Assembly: GCA_003667245.1 (NCBI GenBank)
Contig: RCNN01000162.1
Span: 1-60,075 of the forward strand
Reading direction: 5' to 3'
Source: Heterostelium multicystogenum
Lineage: Eukaryota > Evosea > Eumycetozoa > Acytosteliales > Acytosteliaceae
Length of the DNA: 60,075 nucleotides
Shown: in pieces, positions 1 through 11,269 of the stretch
Layout: the number at the start of each line of letters is the position of its first letter
Position numbering within the stretch: position 1 is the first letter of the stretch
The notes under the pieces: model-generated
Seen by the model: the letters and a program-made list of their open reading frames with translations, nothing else
Told to the model about the DNA's origin: nothing
Database searches by the model: none
Program-made: the position numbers and the translations under genes

Positions 1-1320
1 TTTTTTGTTTTTGAATTTTCAAATTAAATATTTTTGCTGATGCATTAGAAATTTGTTTCTATTATCTCCAATTGTAAAATTTTGAGGTCGCAAACTTTCT
101 TGCTCTTCATCAAATCGATTGATGATACCACAATATAGGCTAAGATCTAAATAGTGTTTTTAATTAATAATAATAGTTAAATTGATTGATATATATGATT
201 GTATGTTTGATAATATTATTTATTGTCTCAAAAAATTTAAAATAACAATAAAATAAAAAGTAAAAACGGTAATAGTGAATTAACCAAATCCAACCAAATC
301 AAAATAGAAATGAAATTAATTAATTTTGAATAATAATAATAATAATAATAATCGATTATTATTTATTATTTATTCATATTATTCAATTGAAAAGTAGTTG
401 TTGCATTATAATGAAGTAGCCTATCAAAGCTGAAACATCCATTTGGCAACTTAACAAATGATTTGTTTCTGCAGTGTGATTGTTGTTTATTATCAGGTAC
501 GTGTTGTCCATGCATGGGTACCAAAAGCAATCCAGAGGCATGTGCGCTTGAATATTTGTGATTATTTGCAGCATCAAATGTTCGATCTAAGAAAGTCCTG
601 CTTTTTTTTTTGTGACATTTTACACAAAAATCAAAGTATTCATGAACCTTTTCAAGTAAAAATGAATCATTTATTTAAAAAAGGATAAAATCAGACCATG
701 TACCATTAGTCCACTATTTTTTTCTTGCACATTTTTCTCATTATGGTACATGATAAAGGATGGAAACAAACTCTCCGTTACAAACAAACCTGAACTTGGA
801 AGAGCGGTTTAATATTCTATAAATAATTGAAACATTTATCATTGTTTTTTCAGATTATTATTTTTCTTTGATTTTTCCACCTCATAAACATCACCATAAA
901 TAATGTCCAAATCGTCTTAACTTTTAATTAATGCTTTACATATCTGATTGCTACGAGATAAAAAATACTTTTAATTATAAAGGTGTTCTCATTGTGAAAT
1001 GGTCAAATGAAATGACCCCAAGAGGAAATTTTGAATTATTCCAGGATAATAATAACAACTGACCAACCTAAACAATATCTCACTATTTATAATGTAGTTT
1101 GTAATTATTACAAAACCCAAAACAACAGTCCAACTAATTAAATATCATTAATAAATCAAGTCCAACCAACAAATTTCCAATATTTTGTAATTTTAAATAG
1201 AATGAAAAAAACTATTTTTGGTTATTATGGACTAGTGTATGTTGTATGAATTTCTGTTCAGAAATAAGATTTTGTTTGTTTTTTTTATGTAAAATTTATC
1301 GATTTATTATTTTTAAATAA
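1..1320. other. Intergenic, AT-rich, no supported gene
   Basis: This stretch is mostly A/T with a TAA microsatellite near 331-351. Two overlapping opposite-strand frames near 383-688 sit in a slightly more GC-rich patch, but neither matches a family I recognise. No tRNA-like or CDS-like structure was found. Confidence 0.5.
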
Positions 1321-2344
1321 ATGCTAAGACATCAATCTTTTGGTAGAATTACTGCGGTCACTTCACATCTTATAAAGCAACAACAGGCAAAGCACACCAT
1401 TCTAATAATAACAATAGTTACTGTTACTACTCAACTAAATTTAGTATTAGCAGCTTATATATTAATAGTAATACAATTGGCGTTGGAATAGCACTACGAC
1501 TACTACTAGTTCTACCAATACCAACAACAAGAACACCTCTTCATTCAAAATATATGTAAAAGCATTCACAATAAAGAAGCATTGTCAAGCGAAGCCACAG
1601 GCAACGAAGCATCGACCATCTTCAAGGTCACGATCAAGTACAGATCAATTTCATGAAGGAGGAGTGGCATTGTCGTCGACCAGAACGACAAGCCTATCCG
1701 TCCAGGTACCAAAGAAGGAGTGCCACTTGAATGGAGAACATCAACAAGGGGATTGCTCCACCGTGCATTCTCCATCTTCTTGTTCAAACGAGGAGGGCAA
1801 GCTCTTGTTGCAGCGTCGTGCACTCGAGAAAGATCACCTTCCGGGATACTGGACCAACACTGTGTGCTCTCATCCACTCTGGCTCGAAAACGAGTTGATC
1901 GAAGAGGACGCCAAGGGTGTACGTATCGCCGCACAACGTAAGCTCAACCACGAGCTTGGTGTAGCTTTCGAACAAGCTCCGTTGACGCATTTCACTTTCA
2001 TGACCAAGATTCTCTATATATCCACCATCCGTCGAAGACCCCAATGGGGTGAGCACGAACGTATGATCGATCATCTTAGAACTGGCAATTGAGACTTACT
2101 AACATCATCTTTTATGAATGGAAATAATATATAGTTGATCATATTCTAGTTATTAAGAAAATGTAGATGTTAGCCAGAGCCAAATGAAGTGATGGACTAC
2201 AAATACGTTTATGGGAAGAGTTGAAAGAGATGTTGCTGCTGCCGATAGAAAGGAGATTAAACTTACTCCATGGTTCAGATTGATTGCCGAGAATCACTTG
2301 AAAAGTGGTGGAAGGATTTAGACAATGTCAACGCAATATTCTGA
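1321..2344 (+). CDS. ipi: Isopentenyl-diphosphate delta-isomerase, frame broken by several indels
   Basis: IPP isomerase interconverts isopentenyl and dimethylallyl diphosphate in the mevalonate/sterol pathway and is a Nudix-fold metalloenzyme. Read across frames, the locus shows the family landmarks in order: KPIRPGTKKECHL, LLHRAFSIFLF, EEGKLLLQRRALEK, a PGYWTN-VCSHPL block with the catalytic Cys, ELIEEDAKGVRIAAQRKL (Nudix-like helix), then WGEHE. A GT-AG intron at 2061-2134 leads to an exon with DHIL, EPNEVMDYKYV, TPWFRLIAENHL and a stop at 2342-2344. At least six one-base indels lie between about 1595 and 1835, and one lies near 2158. The first ATG at 1321 gives a basic, hydroxylated N-terminus that may be a targeting peptide, but its join to the core is uncertain. 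The locus could be a pseudogene. Similar breaks in neighbouring genes favour sequence error. Confidence 0.8.
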
Positions 2345-3169
2345 AGCACCAACTGTCATTCATAACTATCTTCCAAAAACCAATTAAAAACTAAATAAAC
2401 ATTCATCTTTCTAATATTAATTAATATATTATCCGCAAGCGGGATAATAAATCAACATTATTATTATAAAGAAGGAAATAATAATAGATAAAAAGATAAT
2501 TATATAGAACCCCACCAACCTATTTAAACACATGTGTTTTTTATCACTATCTTTTCTTTCTTTGGGTTGAACCCAAAGACAAATATCAACATCATCATTC
2601 TAAAAATCAAATGAATTTATTTAAATTTTAATAAATAAAATTAATTATCAACATAATAATAATATTATTAATTAATATTAACAATATTTTTCAAAATGTC
2701 ATAAATGCATTAATAAATGAATGAATGAATGAATGAACACTGTAGTTTAGTTTTATGCATACATTAATTCAATCCTATATAATATTTATTTAGTATAATT
2801 ATATATTTCTGCAGTTCATTATTATAGTATCATTCTATTTAACTTACTTGGTTAAGAATAGTATATTATAGTATTGTATAGTAGTTGTACTCATAATGAA
2901 ATTCATTACTCAAAGTTTCGAATAAACTTTATTTATATAAAACTACAACTACGTCTCCTACTACTTTATATAGATGCTATTGGCTCAACTTCGACGTCAT
3001 CGAAACTTTTGCATCAAGAAGAACAACAGCAACAGCAACAGCAACAACAACAAAAGAAACACCATACATCAATCATCAACACATCATGGTAGTCACAAAA
3101 TATAAATAGTAAAATTGATAAAGAAATTAGCAAAAAGAGTAGTAGCAAAAATGATTTGAAATCGATCCA
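2345..3169. other. Intergenic, 0.8 kb
   Basis: AT-rich DNA with an AATG microsatellite near 2716-2737. A 72-codon frame at 2874-3092 ends in a Gln run encoded by CAG/CAA (about 3021-3054) and has no recognisable domain. It may be 5' leader of the next gene. Confidence 0.45.
3021..3054 (+). repeat. CAA/CAG trinucleotide repeat
   Basis: Imperfect CAA/CAG tract of about eleven triplets. It would encode poly-Gln in the frame 2874-3092, whose reality is doubtful. Confidence 0.7.
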
Positions 3170-4541
3170 ATGCACAGTTTCTCTGCTACGAATATTATAG
3201 ATAACCTATCATCGATTAGTAGTACTCATGGAATGCATCAGATGATGGACAATGTTCAGACACCCAGTGAAAAATCATCGGATGATCTGGAATTAAGGAT
3301 CCAAACATTATATTTGAAACTGTATGGAACAAGTTAGAACAGCGATATGGAAAAGAGAATATGAGATTCCCACAGGAAATCATCTACTTGATGGGTGCCC
3401 CTGGTTCTGGTAAAGGAACAAATACACCATTCATCAGCTCAGTTCGTGGAATTACAGCCGCTCCTATCGTCATGTCATCGCTGCTCAACAATGCAGAAGC
3501 GCGTCGCATCAAGGCTACCGGTGGCATGGTTAACGATTCGTTTGTTTTTCACACTATTCTGGAAGAGCTCAGAAAAGTCGAGTACAGAAGCGGTGTCGTT
3601 GTTGATGGTTTCCCAAGAACCAACATACAGGTTGAATGCATCAATGCGCTCTACGAGAAAATGAAAGAGTTGAGAAAAACCTATTTCAATACACCACAAG
3701 CAAGTTGCTTCCCTCGACCAGTCTTTAGGGTAACTGTGCTTTTTGTCGAGGAGAAAGAGTCTGTCGACAGACAGATCAGACGTGGACAAATTACAAAGGA
3801 AACCAATATCAAGCTTCGCTCACAAGGACTGCCTCTGCTGGAGGAGCGTGACACTGACACATCAGAAGACGCAGCTCGTAAGCGTTACAAAATTTTCAAG
3901 GATCATTACTCCACTCTCCAGACACTCAAAAAACATTTCCCATTCTCAATCATCGATGCAAGCAAGGCAATCGGCGATGTGCAACAAAGTATCATCAAAG
4001 AATTTAATACCAGAGTTCATTAGAGTTAGCAGAGGAGACATATGATATGGTACAGCGTATTCCACTGGTCAGTGACATTACCGACCATGCACGTGTTGAT
4101 TTGGTTACTCGACTCGATGAATATCAATTCCGACATACCGATCTATTTGCATCGGTCATTAATATTATCGACAAAGAATTTATACCGACAGTGCGTCGCC
4201 ACTCGATTGCAGGTAGCGCAACAATGAGAATCACAAATCTCATTTTTTCAAACCCATTGGCCATTGACATGGCGTTAGATGTATTATCTGAAAGGTAAGA
4301 TAACAGCAAAACTATCAGCATTCAATCAAGCTAATATTGACAGCTCTTATTATATTTTTACAGAGGATTTAGAGCAACAGTGGATGTAAGAACAACTCAT
4401 ATTCCATATAGAATAAACCCAAAGACGATGGAAATAGAAACAACCACTCAAAATGAATACATGTTCAAAGTTGATTTCCAAGCACCACTTATCAGATTGG
4501 AGAACGTTTCAACACTACAGCCCAGGATGGGTAAATCATAA
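3170..4541 (+). CDS. Adenylate-kinase-like nucleoside monophosphate kinase with extra C-terminal domain
   Basis: The protein is predicted to be a P-loop NMP kinase-like protein. The start at 3170 gives a short Ser/Met-rich leader, then DPNIIFETVWNKLEQRYG, followed by the Walker A LMGAPGSGKGT at about residue 75. Further on are the GMV and VVVDGFPRT motifs typical of adenylate kinases and a long helical segment (FVEEKESVDRQIRRG). The C-terminal part (IPLVSDITDHARVDLVTRLDEY, then VRRHSIAGS, LDVLSERGFRATVDV) is not in classical adenylate kinase. I recall it from a bacterial and algal branch of the family. The intron is 4295-4363 and the conceptual length is about 434 aa. One-base deletions near 3293 and 4021 break the frame. 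The exact phosphate acceptor cannot be told from the sequence. Confidence 0.75.
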
Positions 4542-4924
4542 TGATATGTATAATAGTAAGAATAATAATAGCAATAAACTCTTTCTAGATAATCGATCAA
4601 CAACTAAGCATAACACACCAGAGTAAGGTTTGTTTGTTTTAATTGCTGCTCATTCGATTTGAACATAACAAAAATGTCCCATCAAGCTTAGATTTACTTG
4701 TTGAATTCTTTAAACAATAAACTCTGATTTGATGGGTTTAGTCTTGGTTTGCTTTAATATATATTAATATATCATGATCTTATTTTAAAGTGATAATATA
4801 CATATAAAACGATGATCATTCACAAACCTTAATGGCATTTGATCAACACACAACCAAGATCAATCTACATTTTTTACTCTTTTTTTTAATGTATTAATTT
4901 ATTAAATTAATTAATTGATTAACA
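4542..4924. other. Short intergenic region between convergent genes
   Basis: AT-rich 3' flank shared by the kinase-like gene and MPP10, which converge here. Nothing else is seen. Confidence 0.6.
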
Positions 4925-7403
4925 TTATAGTTTATAATTTGTTGATGAACTATTGCTATTCTTTTGTTTCTTATTATTTGGTTGGTTTTCGGTGGTGTTG
5001 CCTTTTCTTTTGTTATCTTGTTCGGCTTGGAGATTGGCAAAGACAGTTCCGGATTTGGCGTAGGAGGTAGTCTTTCTTTGGTCGCTGGTGTTGACAAAGT
5101 GGTCTTTCCAGTTTCCTTCAAGTATTTGACTGCACGGTCGACCTCGTGTTTCTTTCCAAGTTCTGGGTTGACCTTCTCGTCGACACGCTGTTGTGCCTCC
5201 TTCTCCTTCTTCTCCTTTCTCCATTGGTCGGTGACCTTGGAACGGAGTTGTTTCTTCTCTTGTTGTGTCAATTCTGAGTAACCAGCTTCGTCTGCTATCT
5301 CCTTGAAGTAGATGTCCTTTGGTGCAACCAACTGAGCAGTGCTTGTAGCAGTTGGGATCTTCTCTTCCATAGTAATTGCCTGTTCCTTGTTGATTGTCAA
5401 CTCATTCTCTTTGATTCTATTTGGTGTGAAGTTAAAGTTGGACAGTGCATTCAACTTGTACATCAAAGCACTCATCAATCTATTAATTGTATTATGTTTC
5501 TCCTTTAATTCATCTGTTAACTCTACACCCATAGTCTTTGACATATACTATAATCAAAACATAATTAATATTCAACTTTGGTAGGTCTTCAATGAATGGA
5601 CAAGACTTACTTCTTTCTCATAAACAGAACCTAAACCTTCAGTGTTCTTCTGGTCATTAAGTTCAAGCTTTGCTTTAAATTTCTCTTGGAACTCTTTCTC
5701 TGTCTTTCTTATTACATCATCAAAGTTTTTCTGAAATAATAGAGTAAGTTAGTAATGATTCGTTGGGCACTATGGAGATTCTATAAGGAATAGCCATACC
5801 TCTAATACTCTCTTTTTGATCATATCTTCAATGGTTTGATTTGATTCTTGTGTGATAACTGGTGCAAGCTAATTAAAATGAATTAATAGCGTTAGTAATG
5901 GATTTAAAACCTCGGAAAGTTGTTCCTTACTCTTTGAGTATGTTCAAAATCAAGGTTTCGGCTAAAAGGGAGTTAACTGGACGGTCCTTTGCTCCAGCTT
6001 CACCAATAACAGTCCAGTTCTTCTTTTTAAGATTTTGTTTCTCCAACTCTCTAATCTTTTCTTGAATTCTCATGGCTTTCTTTTCAAACTCTGAAAGCTC
6101 TTGTGGTGGCAAAGTTGGTTCGTTGTCCTCAGCAATTTCTGTGTTGTTTTCACCATCCTCAAGCTCCTCATCCTCATCAAAATCTTCATCGTCTTCGTCG
6201 TCCTCTCTGTCCAATGGAAACTCTTCATCATCTTCATCTTCACTAAATTATTTAATGAGCCAATCGGTTATTAATGGTAATTCCATCTCTAATTGCCATT
6301 CAAATACTAACCCTTCACCCTTAAAGAAGTCGTCAAATTTCATGTCCTCTGCTTTAACTTGTTTCTTCTTTGGCTTTGTGCTTGAATCTTCGTTCATATA
6401 TTTATCAAGGAGTTTATCCAACTGTCTTTCAGTTTCGTCCATTTCACCCTCTGGGAATACCATGCCATCGTCTTCGTCATCGTCTTCATCACCAAGTTCA
6501 AAGTCTCTCTCGTCGTCGTCTTCATCTTCATTGTCATCAGCATCATCTAAAAACTTTTCCATCTCTTTTTGATCAAAGAATTTCATGTTGCTCTTCTTTG
6601 TTGGTTTACTTTTGCTATTTTCTTTTTCTTCTTCTTCTTCATCTTCTTCACCCAAATCTAGGTCTTCTTCATCTTCACCCAAATCTAGATCTTCTTCATC
6701 TTCTTCTCCCAAGTCTAAATCATCTTCTTCATCGTCGATACCATCGTCTTCATCAAAGTCTTCTTCATCTTCGCCCAAACTTCCACTGATTTGCTCTTCA
6801 TCCTCTTCGTCTTCTCCGTCGTAGTCTTCATCGTCGAGGTCAAGATCATCCTCATCATAGTCCTCTTCAGCATGTTCTCTTTCCTCGCTTTGATCAATTA
6901 GATTGACCTGCTTGATGTCTGCCAATAATGACTTTATATTTGAATCTAAGTGACTGATGATAGGATTATTGTATAGATCGATCTGTGACCAAATCTGTTC
7001 ATTATCGAATCCTTCCAAAAGTAAATGCTCCAAAGAATCTGTTGGGATTGGTTCATTCTTTTTGACTATAACACAAACGAACGCTAAAGTTAGTCGGCTA
7101 TTCCAAGATCGTCCTCATTTAAAACGATCTATATTACCATTATCATATAATCTAACCAAGTAGTCGGTCATTGACTTTGCAATCTCCTTGGGCTTATCTA
7201 TGAAGTATTCGGGATGACTATTCAAACTCTTTGGTTACTCTCTCCAATGTCTCCAAGATAGTTTCTTTAGTCTCGGGTGGCACTACAACTGCAGCAGTCT
7301 TCTTTTTAGAGTTCACAGCCTTATCAGCATTCTTCTTAGAAGGTGCAGCTTTAGCTTGAGGTTGCTTGCTATTTGTAGAATTACTTTTCTTTGATGTACT
7401 CAT
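4925..7403 (-). CDS. mphosph10: U3 small nucleolar ribonucleoprotein MPP10
   Basis: MPP10 is a nucleolar SSU-processome protein that binds the U3 snoRNP and is needed for 18S rRNA maturation. The N-terminus is Lys/Ser-rich, then VKKNEPIPTDSLEHLLLEGFDNEQIW, a long Asp/Glu region (about 6350-6880), the KKNWTVIGEAGAKDRPVNSLL block, LAPVITQESNQTIEDMIKKR, EKEYMSKTMGVELTDELKEKH, and the conserved tail APKDIYFKEIADEAGYSELTQQEKKQLR followed by SGTVFANLQ. I read six exons with introns at 7066-7137, 6243-6311, 5869-5930, 5731-5799 and 5548-5610, giving about 714 aa. One-base breaks lie near 7219, 5950 and 5075. The true C-terminus is the Asn/Lys-rich frame ending at 4925. The order of the conserved blocks makes this assignment firm. 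Confidence 0.9.
6630..6725 (-). repeat. Tandem acidic repeat in MPP10 (DLDLGE-type units)
   Basis: Three imperfect copies of a 27-30 nt unit encode DLDLGEEDEE-like peptides. They lie inside the acidic region of MPP10 and probably vary in number by slippage. Confidence 0.75.
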
Positions 7404-7832
7404 CCTGTATTATAATATATACTACTTGATTATAATAGGTATATACTACTTGATGGAGGGAGTATGGTGGTTGTATGAGTTGCTACTTGTTTGTTTATTA
7501 ATATTTTTCAAAATTTTATTAACATTCGTTCGTTTTTTATTTTTTTTAATTTTTGACAATTTTTGTGTGTGAAGGATGAATCTCGGTGAAATTTCATTCT
7601 TACACTTACCACTGATTAGGTTGAGAAAGGAGAAAAGACATCGTGGTTGGCTTGATTAAGTTGTTGTTTGGATTGGATTTGAAAGAATAGATGTAGGATT
7701 TGTGATTCAGATTATCAATAAATATTATTTATTATATTTTAAAAAAAACATGTAGGTTCAATTTAAGGGATTGGATTGGAATGGAATGGATTGGGATGAC
7801 ATAGGAATTAGTTTTTACCTATTGTTATCTTA
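7404..7832. other. Intergenic: MPP10 upstream region and WDR24 3' flank
   Basis: AT-rich with T-runs near 7530-7550 and an A-run at 7741-7748. It lies upstream of MPP10 (minus strand), so it should hold that promoter. No gene-like frame is seen. Confidence 0.5.
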
Positions 7833-10768
7833 TTATGCTATAGTGGTGGTTCTTGGTTTACATATATGTGTACATGATCCAGTTGGACATATTTCATGAT
7901 TGGATTCAAACCATTTTTTCATGTGTTCGAGATGTCCTCCGTGACCACATCCTTGACACCAAGTGAAGGCACCTTTTACTGGTTGTCGACATACTGAGCA
8001 CTCTGCTGGAACTGTTCCGCATTTATCACAAACCCAACTGTTGGGTGGAAGAGTTTTACCGCAGCCACATGACACTAAAATAGATGTTGATCGTTGACTG
8101 AGCGATCCTACTGATGGATCATCACAATTCTTCATAATCTCATTGGCACAATTCCACATCTTGAATCTATGCAGTAGCTCCACGTATGATCCAAGCCACT
8201 GCGATACTCGAAGACTGTCAATCTTCAGTTTGTCACGCATAATGAGCACGGTAAATACACATGTCTGCACATCACCACGCTCAATGCAGCTCTCGAGAAT
8301 CTCCATGATCACAGGGTGCATATCGAACTGTGGAATCTCTAAATCTGGGAACATCGATGTAGTTTGATCACTATCGAGAATTGTAATAGTATTTCCTCCA
8401 CTGTGTTGTTTGTAACGACGTTTGTCGAATGCTGAAGAAATTGTTGACTTATTCATAATATCCAAATTGCTGCTGCTCACACTTCTCATGATGATCGATT
8501 CACTGTCACCACCATGATGAAGTTTGATGGTGGTCCTCACCGGCTCCTAAATTTTAAACTATTGAATGAATTGAATTTCTTTCTGAGTGATGAAGATATT
8601 GATGAGTCGTGCTCCAACTTTGATGTTGGTGATGGAGCACGGGTAGGTAGTGATACCAATGGGGTGACTGCTTCCGACGACAATATGCTGTAAATAGGGT
8701 CGTCATCGGAATCATCCAATCCATTTGAATTGCCCAGTGAAGCAGAGCTGCTGTGATCATCGATAAAATGATTGTTCTTGCTTGAAACTATTGCTGATCC
8801 TTCCATTGAATTGCCATCGATTGGACTATTAATTAACTTATCTTCACCTAAAATTACCTATACTACTACTGCTATTGATAATTAAATTGCTACTATTACT
8901 ATTTTCAATATTAAACTGGGATTGTTGTGATTGTATTTGTGATTGTATTTGTGATTGTTGTGATTGTGATTGTTTACTATTTTCTATATTATTATTATTA
9001 CTATTATTATTTTCATCATTGCTTGACCCATCATAATATAAATTTAAAAGAGACCATAACTTTGCAATTTGATATTGATTAACACGAAGTGCAACTGATT
9101 CGTTGTGTTGACACAGTTCTTTAAAAGGTAAGCCTATAAACTTATAGTTCTTTGCGAAATATTCAAATAAAATCGATGGATCAACGATCTTGTCTGTCTT
9201 TCCAGCACCAAGTGGAGAATGGATATACAGTATTCCCTTTTCAGTTCTGGGTGGCGAAGGTGGTGGCTGAACAACTTGATTAAATGATGCAAAAAATGAT
9301 GGATATTGTGAAGAATATGGTACACTCCTAAAACACATTGAAGCAGCTATATTAGTAAACAGAATTGTCGATGTTCTTTGGTCACCACGAAACTTACTCG
9401 TTGTTGGTATTTCTGTTGATTTTATCGTTGATTGTTACCAATTCATTTTGAACATTCCATCCTATACCTGTGGTACGAATATGCTTGTATGGCTGATATG
9501 CATCGGTGTTCATATCGTTGATCAACAGGTAGTTGTCCTTGCTGCATGTGATGAGGGTGTTTGTGTCCCTCCAAATCAAACCTGTTGGTACATCGCGATG
9601 CTCTCGGAGCGAAGCGATCGGAATGTATGGTCGCTTTACATCCCAAATATGTGTCTGCAGATCGACGATCGATGAGCAACTTGCAATCTGCCAGCGGTGA
9701 TTAGGTCGCCATTTGATACGTGAAACACTCGATATAGTTGATACGTTGTTCAGCAGCTTGCTACTACTGATGTCCCACACACGGATGGCACGATCACGAC
9801 CACCCGAGGCAATTATATTCTTCTCCTCTGGATGCCACTCGATCGAAAGCACCAGACCCTGGTGTGCAGTGATTTTCTCTACTGCCTGTGTATTCTTTCT
9901 TATATCCCAAAGCTGTACTGTACCATTATCAAATGCTGCAGCAAACTGTATCGAGTTGAATGGATGAAACTGGACATCTCTTACTGCCTCAGATTTCGGT
10001 TGAAAAGTAATCTTACATGGTGTAGCATCTCTTATATCCTATCAAACGATACATAGAGTTAGATAATCATTATGAACTAAGCTATCATCTTCCTAATCAT
10101 TTCGCTTCAACTAGCTAAACCTACAGATAACTTCAAAGTGGTGTCCTGCGAACCTGTCAATAGAAAATCTGATTTCTCAGGGTGCCATGCCAATTTGTTG
10201 ACAGCTCTATTATGATCTGTCCATACTTTTTCCACTGATCTAGCACCCTCCCTAGTTTATATTCCATACGACAACCGCACCATTTGTAGCTGCTGTTGAT
10301 ATCAAGTATTTATAATCTAACCGAACGCAACAGCATTAGTAATCCACAACAACAACAAACCCTACAATCCGATTCCTATTCTCTTTTCAGCTTGACACAT
10401 ACTTTCGACCTGTGAAGGATGCCAACAACAGTCATTACCAGTATAATTTAGCGATTGTGTTTTACCTGCACGCAAATTGAGTACAACCTTTGGTTGCTCA
10501 TCATTCTCCAGTGAAAACTATCTTGACAGCTAAACAACGTTGAATTCAAACACAAACACATTGATCAATAACACAACAGATAGTTAGATGGGTGAGTTTG
10601 CAGCTCATTAGTTAGTGTTCAACAAGCTTGTACAGCCTCCAAATACATACTGTCTCTACCAGCAACGATTAGGTTGCTTCCGTCATGCGACGCACTGATT
10701 GCGTTGAGCGGACTGCCAAGGTTCAAGTACGCATGTGTCTTTGGTGTTCGTTCAACAGCACCTTTCAT
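7833..10768 (-). CDS. wdr24: GATOR2 complex subunit WDR24
   Basis: WDR24 is a WD40 and RING-type zinc-finger subunit of GATOR2, which relieves GATOR1 inhibition of TORC1 at the lysosome. The start at 10768 (MKGAVERTPKTHAYLNLGSP) leads into WD40 repeats: LIVAGRDTVKIV, STAATNGAVVVWNI, HNRAVNKLAWHPEKSDFLLT, RDVQFHPFNSIQFAAAFDNG, and IIASGGRDRAIRVWD. A low-complexity Gln/Asn/Ser region follows, then the C-terminal Cys/His module CGCGKTL, CDKCGT, CSVC, FTWCQGCGHGGHLEHM. I read five exons with introns at 10531-10650, 10317-10402, 10039-10124 and 9328-9397, giving about 857 aa. One-base breaks lie near 10520, 10279, 8848 and 8540. The DIRD block after intron 3 lacks the usual preceding Trp in my join. 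The identity is well supported by the C-terminus. Confidence 0.88.
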
Positions 10769-11269
10769 TTTTGACTGCTCTTCTGCTTGTTGCTATACAC
10801 CAGCTATCAACTTCGATGACAGCCAATATTCTGTAGTTCCTATCTATCTATCTATCTATCTATTCCCACACAACCCTGTTGTTGACGATCGTATGCAAAT
10901 ATATTATATAAATATCTATATATTATAAAGTATGTACAATAATAGTTAAAGTAATATGTCTTTTAAATTGTGTATCTATCTGTCTTTTACTTTTTTTTAT
11001 CTTAATGTTTTAAAATTTTCATAATAATTTATTGTTTATGACACCAAAGATTTTTTGGTTTTTCAAATTCAATTTTCATTTTTCACCACCACCCCATTAT
11101 CTGTGGCGGTGTATTGGGTTGAACTGGTGCGATGCGGTGCTGTGCGGTGTGGAATTGAGTGGAGTGGAGTAGAGGGGTAAAAGTGCGATGGAACATGGAG
11201 TTACATACATGGACATGTCCATAATTTGTATTATTGTATTATTATCATCTGACCTAAGACTATTATATG
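10769..11269. other. Intergenic: WDR24 promoter side
   Basis: Upstream of WDR24 and downstream of the beta-helix gene. It contains a CTAT microsatellite, T-rich tracts near 10985-11000, and a GT-rich asymmetric patch around 11100-11180. No frame is supported. Confidence 0.5.
10841..10864. repeat. (CTAT)n microsatellite
   Basis: About six tandem tetranucleotide units in the likely 5' leader of WDR24. Confidence 0.85.

Noticed and set aside
1566..1934. Minus-strand frames opposite IPP isomerase
   Set aside because: They are shadows of the plus-strand Nudix gene, whose motifs are unmistakable.
6072..6824. Ser-rich plus-strand frames opposite the acidic region
   Set aside because: They are antisense shadows of the Asp/Glu repeats of MPP10 (GAT/GAA read as ATC/TTC and Ser codons).
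8844..8880. A 10-30 nt intron at the break in WDR24
   Set aside because: GT-AG ends exist but the size is far too small and the phase is wrong; a one-base indel fits better.
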